A stretch of DNA of 64,000 nucleotides from Vibrio metschnikovii CIP 69.14 (lineage in GTDB: Bacteria; Pseudomonadota; Gammaproteobacteria; Enterobacterales; Vibrionaceae). Shown in pieces: positions 61,051-64,000 of the stretch. The notes beneath the pieces were generated by a model. The model did not search any database. It worked only from the letters and a program-made list of their open reading frames with translations, and was not told where the DNA came from. The first letter of the stretch is position 1; each line of letters begins with the position of its first letter. A program made the translations under genes and the position numbers. The DNA lies in the NCBI RefSeq assembly GCF_000176155.1, contig NZ_ACZO01000006.1, positions 1,612,001 to 1,676,000 on the forward strand, in the 5' to 3' direction.

Positions 61051-61248
61051 TTAGTAGTTGCCAGGTGTGGCAGTACTATTACCTTTTTCAGCTTGAATGC
61101 GCATGTAGATTTCTTCACGGTGCACAGACTCCTCTTTCGGAGCATTCACACCAATACGTACTTGGTTACCTTTTACGCCCAGAACTGTTACGGTTACTTC
61201 ATCACCGATCATCAGTGTTTCGCCAACGCGGCGAGCCAAAATTAGCAT
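61051..61248 (-). CDS. csrA: Carbon storage regulator CsrA
   Basis: CsrA is a dimeric RNA-binding protein that represses or stabilises mRNAs with GGA motifs; in vibrios it works under CsrB/C/D RNAs in metabolism, quorum sensing and virulence. The 65 aa begin [20 protein letters not shown], with RNA-contact residues Leu4/Arg6 and the second contact region around VHREEI (Arg44). Only the extreme C-terminus differs from enterobacterial forms, as usual. It lies between lysC and the tRNA operon, a conserved location. Confidence 0.98.
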   Translation of the reverse strand: MLILARRVGETLMIGDEVTVTVLGVKGNQVRIGVNAPKEESVHREEIYMRIQAEKGNSTATPGNY

Positions 61249-61338
61249 TCTTTGCTCCTTGAGTATTCTCTGTATTATCTTGCAACAACACTATTATCTA
61301 CTAAAAGTTATATTTTCGTAAACTCTCTACTCTCTAAA

Positions 61339-62526
61339 TCAGCCTAAAAAGGCTTGTTTAGCCTGAAACTGCAATAAAGTATCCGAATGAATATAAGCTT
61401 CGTGCAAAATATTAGCCGCACTATCAACCTTGTCCGGCGCAAGCATTAACATTAACGAGTGTGAGGTGTTAGAAACATAATGCACATTAATACCGTTTTC
61501 GGCTAATAATGTACAGGCATGATCCATCAAAGCAGGGGCTTGCAAACCAACTGTCGTTAGTAAACTCACCTGCTCACTATTACGGATTTTATCGCGGAAC
61601 ACCAGATCCAACTTCGCATAAGCATCGCGTTTTATGACTACGCCTGCCCATTCTGTCTCCTCGATCACATTCCACAGTTCAATCGCTAGCATCTGACACT
61701 GTTTAATTAAGCCAGCTAAGCTATCGTGAGGAACAGTGACTAAAGCCATATCGCGCTGTATTGCTACGCCACAGACCTTTTGTGTCCCGACCTCACCCTT
61801 AATTAAACTGCCATGATTAACATCGAACGTCGATAACACTCGTAAAGGCACTTGATGCTTCCATGCATATTGTACGCAAGGTAAATGCAACACTTTAGCG
61901 CCTTTACGCGCCATCTCTTCCATAGATGGGAAATCTATCACGTCTAGTTTTTTAGCAGTAGGTACCACTCGTGGATCACAAGTGTACACACCATCAACAT
62001 CCGTGAATATTTGACACTCATCAGCTCTCAGTGCTCCCGCGAGTGTTACTGCACTCGTATCGGAGCCTCCTCGTCCTAAAGTGGTGATATCCCCATTATC
62101 ATTAATACCTTGAAAACCAGCCACTATCACAATCTGATCTTGCTCTAGTAGCTCTGTAATCGTTTGAGTATCAATGTTCTTAATCGTTGCGTCATTGTGT
62201 TGATTATCCGTCACAATCTTCGCCTGAGCTCCGGTTAGTGAGCGTGCTGCATAACCCAATTTATTTAAGGTCATTGCCAGCAGTGCCATCGACACTTGCT
62301 CACCAGCAGAGAGCAAAACATCAAGTTCTCGAGCAGTAGGAACGCTATCGATTTGTTGGGCGAGACCCAATAAACGATTGGTTTCTCCTGACATTGCCGA
62401 AACGACAACAACAACTTGATTACCATCATTCTTCGCTTTAATGATGTGCTCGGCTACGGTATGCATTCTTTCAATTGAACCAACCGACGTTCCGCCGAAC
62501 TTTTGCACGATAAGAGGCTTTTTCAC
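61339..62526 (-). CDS. lysC: Aspartate kinase (monofunctional)
   Basis: Aspartokinase phosphorylates aspartate, the first step toward lysine, DAP, methionine and threonine. The start is GTG at 62526, behind GGAAGG, giving 395 aa. The kinase domain opens with VQKFGGTSVGSIERM and later has TLGRGGSDTSAVTLA near residue 150 and FTDVDGVYTCDPR near 175. The C-terminal ~130 residues are two ACT domains for feedback control (AGLIKQCQMLAIELWNV; VGLQAPALMDHACTLL). Order alaS-lysC-csrA is conserved in vibrios. Confidence 0.94.
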   Translation of the reverse strand: MKKPLIVQKFGGTSVGSIERMHTVAEHIIKAKNDGNQVVVVVSAMSGETNRLLGLAQQIDSVPTARELDVLLSAGEQVSMALLAMTLNKLGYAARSLTGAQAKIVTDNQHNDATIKNIDTQTITELLEQDQIVIVAGFQGINDNGDITTLGRGGSDTSAVTLAGALRADECQIFTDVDGVYTCDPRVVPTAKKLDVIDFPSMEEMARKGAKVLHLPCVQYAWKHQVPLRVLSTFDVNHGSLIKGEVGTQKVCGVAIQRDMALVTVPHDSLAGLIKQCQMLAIELWNVIEETEWAGVVIKRDAYAKLDLVFRDKIRNSEQVSLLTTVGLQAPALMDHACTLLAENGINVHYVSNTSHSLMLMLAPDKVDSAANILHEAYIHSDTLLQFQAKQAFLG

Positions 62527-62635
62527 CAGTATTCACCTTCCCAAGACCAAAGTCTCATTAGGTCCAAACAATATCATAATCAACCAGTACACTAATCAAC
62601 CTATTGATTATTCGTTTGGAGAGTATAAACAACAA

Positions 62636-62689
62636 AACCAAGTGAGTAATTGGTTACGGTTAAAATAACGTCAATTACACCACTTGGTT
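62636..62689. repeat. Extended imperfect hairpin between alaS and lysC
   Basis: AACCAAGTG (62636-62644) pairs with CACTTGGTT (62681-62689). Inside it GTAATTG (62646-62652) pairs with CAATTAC (62672-62678), and GTTA with TAAC at the centre. It is ~110 bases before the lysC start. It does not match the lysine riboswitch as I know it. Confidence 0.6.
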
Positions 62690-62701
62690 AACCAGATAAA
62701 G

Positions 62702-62735
62702 TTACGCTCAATCAAAAAATAGTGATTGAGCGTAA
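62702..62735 (-). terminator. Probable terminator behind alaS
   Basis: TTACGCTCAATCA (62702-62714) pairs over 13 bp with TGATTGAGCGTAA (62723-62735). On the minus strand a short CTTTAT follows, so the T-tract is weak. It stands 12 bases past the alaS stop. Confidence 0.65.
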
Positions 62736-62747
62736 GTTATCATTACT

Positions 62748-64000
62748 TTATAAACGCTCAGCAATCCAAGCGTCTACCGACTCTAAAGCCAATGGCAATG
62801 CCTGTGCATCGCTCCCTCCAGCTTGTGCCATGTCGGGACGACCACCACCTTTACCACCGACTTGCTGGGCAACGAGATTAACCAGCTCCCCCGCTTTGAC
62901 TTTGGCGGTCAGATCGTTAGTCACGCCAGCAATTAAACCAACTTTGTCGTCAGCAACATTACCAAGCAAAATAATCCCGCTACCTAATTGGTTTTTAAGC
63001 TCATCCACCATACCACGTAAGGCTTTATTATCCGCGCCATTCAATTGCGCCACGAGGACTTTGACACCGGCGATTAATTTAACTTGATCGATCAAGTTGG
63101 CACTGGCTTGTGAAGCTAACTTATCTTTCAGTTGCTGGATTTCTTTTTCCAGCTGCTTAGTTTTTTGCATCGCTTCCGATAATTTCTCTTCGTACTTGTG
63201 CTGCTGAGTTTCCAATGCATCCAGTGCGGCTTCACCCGTTACAGCTTCAATGCGACGAATCCCTGCAGCAACCCCCCCTTCAGAGAGAATCTTAAATAGG
63301 CCAATATCACCGGTATGTGACGCATGAATACCACCACATAATTCGGTCGAAAAATCACCCATCGACAAGACACGAACTTGTTCATCGTATTTCTCGCCAA
63401 ACAGCGCCATCGCGCCTTTTTGCTTAGCGGACTCGATGTCCATCACATGAGTTTCAATTACATGATTCAAGCGAATTTGCGCGTTGACTAAACGTTCAAC
63501 TTGCTTAATTTCTGCTGCGGTCATGGCTTCTAAATGAGAGAAATCGAAGCGCAAATTTTCGGCTCTAACCAGTGAACCTTTTTGGGTCACATGCTCACCG
63601 AGTACTTGACGTAACGCAGCATGCAATAAGTGTGTCGCTGAGTGATTGAGTGAAATCGCATTGCGACGTTTTTCATCCACCAGAGCTTCAACATGATCGC
63701 TACTCGCTAATACGCCTTCTTGCATCACACCATAATGGGCAATGGCATTACCCAATTTCTGGGTATCTTCTACTTTAAACACACCCGAAGCGGTTCTCAG
63801 TAAGCCAGCATCACCGCATTGACCACCGGATTCAGCATAAAACGGCGTCGTTTCCAAAACCACAATCGCTTTATCACCCGCTGATAGCGCCGAAACTTCT
63901 TGTCCATCGACAAACAAGGCAGATACCGGACTCATTTTCTGGGTCGCGCTATAACCACAAAATTCCGTTTCTCCATCAACCTTAATCAGGCTGTTGTAAT
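62748..64000 (-). CDS. alaS: Alanyl-tRNA synthetase, C-terminal part (5' end outside window)
   Basis: AlaRS charges tRNA-Ala and clears mischarged Ser/Gly. The minus-strand frame is open to the window edge (…[17 protein letters not shown]…), so the gene continues beyond 64000 and only ~417 residues are seen. They hold the editing domain, with [11 protein letters not shown] (HxxxH) and the metal Cys in [14 protein letters not shown] coiled-coil linker rich in Glu/Lys/Gln follows, then the C-Ala domain ending [15 protein letters not shown]. The aminoacylation domain lies outside. Confidence 0.97.
   Translation of the reverse strand, partial: YNSLIKVDGETEFCGYSATQKMSPVSALFVDGQEVSALSAGDKAIVVLETTPFYAESGGQCGDAGLLRTASGVFKVEDTQKLGNAIAHYGVMQEGVLASSDHVEALVDEKRRNAISLNHSATHLLHAALRQVLGEHVTQKGSLVRAENLRFDFSHLEAMTAAEIKQVERLVNAQIRLNHVIETHVMDIESAKQKGAMALFGEKYDEQVRVLSMGDFSTELCGGIHASHTGDIGLFKILSEGGVAAGIRRIEAVTGEAALDALETQQHKYEEKLSEAMQKTKQLEKEIQQLKDKLASQASANLIDQVKLIAGVKVLVAQLNGADNKALRGMVDELKNQLGSGIILLGNVADDKVGLIAGVTNDLTAKVKAGELVNLVAQQVGGKGGGRPDMAQAGGSDAQALPLALESVDAWIAERL

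Noticed and set aside
60428..61054. 208-codon plus-strand open frame over the tRNA array
   Set aside because: It is antisense to three tRNA genes and the csrA terminator; its internal repeats (e.g. EGFEPSIRLQT) are just translated tRNA sequence.
62527..62747. Lysine riboswitch ahead of lysC
   Set aside because: The gap is only ~220 bases, much of it taken by the alaS terminator and a single long hairpin; the five-helix lysine aptamer and its conserved junction bases are not seen.

Overview
The window is a chromosomal segment of a gammaproteobacterium, almost certainly a Vibrio. The grounds are the gene order and protein character: a dcw cluster without ddlB between murC and ftsQ; the block alaS-lysC-csrA-tRNA(Ser/Arg)-oadG-oadA-oadB; gshA-luxS-corB; ffh/rpsP-rimM-trmD-rplS; degS-degQ-zapG-zapE; and rplM-rpsI-sspA-sspB-dolP-diaA-yraN-lpoA-rsmI. 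Nearly everything is conserved core genome. No prophage, CRISPR array or defence island is visible. The only mobile element is one IS903-type insertion sequence.

Layout. 1-3.5 kb: end of a cobalamin biosynthesis gene (cobD/cbiB), btuF, a TRIC-type channel gene, a LysR regulator and, converging on it, a TSUP permease. 3.7-9.9 kb (minus strand): carB, carA, dapB and a mutT-type Nudix gene. 10-29.7 kb (minus strand): secA, lpxC and the division/wall cluster ftsZ-ftsA-ftsQ-murC-murG-ftsW-murD-mraY-murF-murE-ftsI-ftsL-rsmH. It takes peptidoglycan precursors from UDP-MurNAc-tripeptide to lipid II and builds the septal machinery. 29.8-30.3 kb: RNase P RNA with its own promoter and terminator. 30.3-35.8 kb: rsmI diverging from lpoA-yraN-diaA-dolP, then sspB-sspA converging on that operon. 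36-37 kb: rpsI-rplM with a structured leader. 37.2-41.8 kb: zapE, zapG, degQ, degS. 41.9-45.5 kb: rplS-trmD-rimM-rpsP and ffh. 45.7-49.1 kb: ypjD, interrupted by the IS element, followed by a corB-like gene with a probable structured leader. 49.2-56 kb: luxS, gshA, an M16 peptidase, a YqaA-type membrane protein and a zinc-free alcohol dehydrogenase-like gene. 56.1-59.4 kb: the oxaloacetate decarboxylase Na+ pump operon oadGAB, with oadA frameshifted. 59.8-60.8 kb: eight tRNA genes (six Arg-ACG, two Ser-GCU) in near-identical repeats. 61-64 kb: csrA, lysC and the 3' part of alaS.

The most notable departures from the expected Vibrio layout are these: (a) a clean IS903-type insertion in ypjD with a 9-bp target duplication; (b) a one-base insertion that splits oadA; (c) no petABC (cytochrome bc1) genes between rpsI and sspA, where I remember V. 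cholerae having them, with a terminator-like hairpin left just upstream of sspA; (d) no mraZ ahead of rsmH, and no secM-like gene between lpxC and secA; (e) an undescribed-looking structured 5' leader ahead of the corB-like gene; (f) a tandemly amplified tRNA array. Point (c) would fit an oxidase-negative Vibrio such as V. metschnikovii, but the species assignment is only an inference. I found no convincing novel multigene system in this window.
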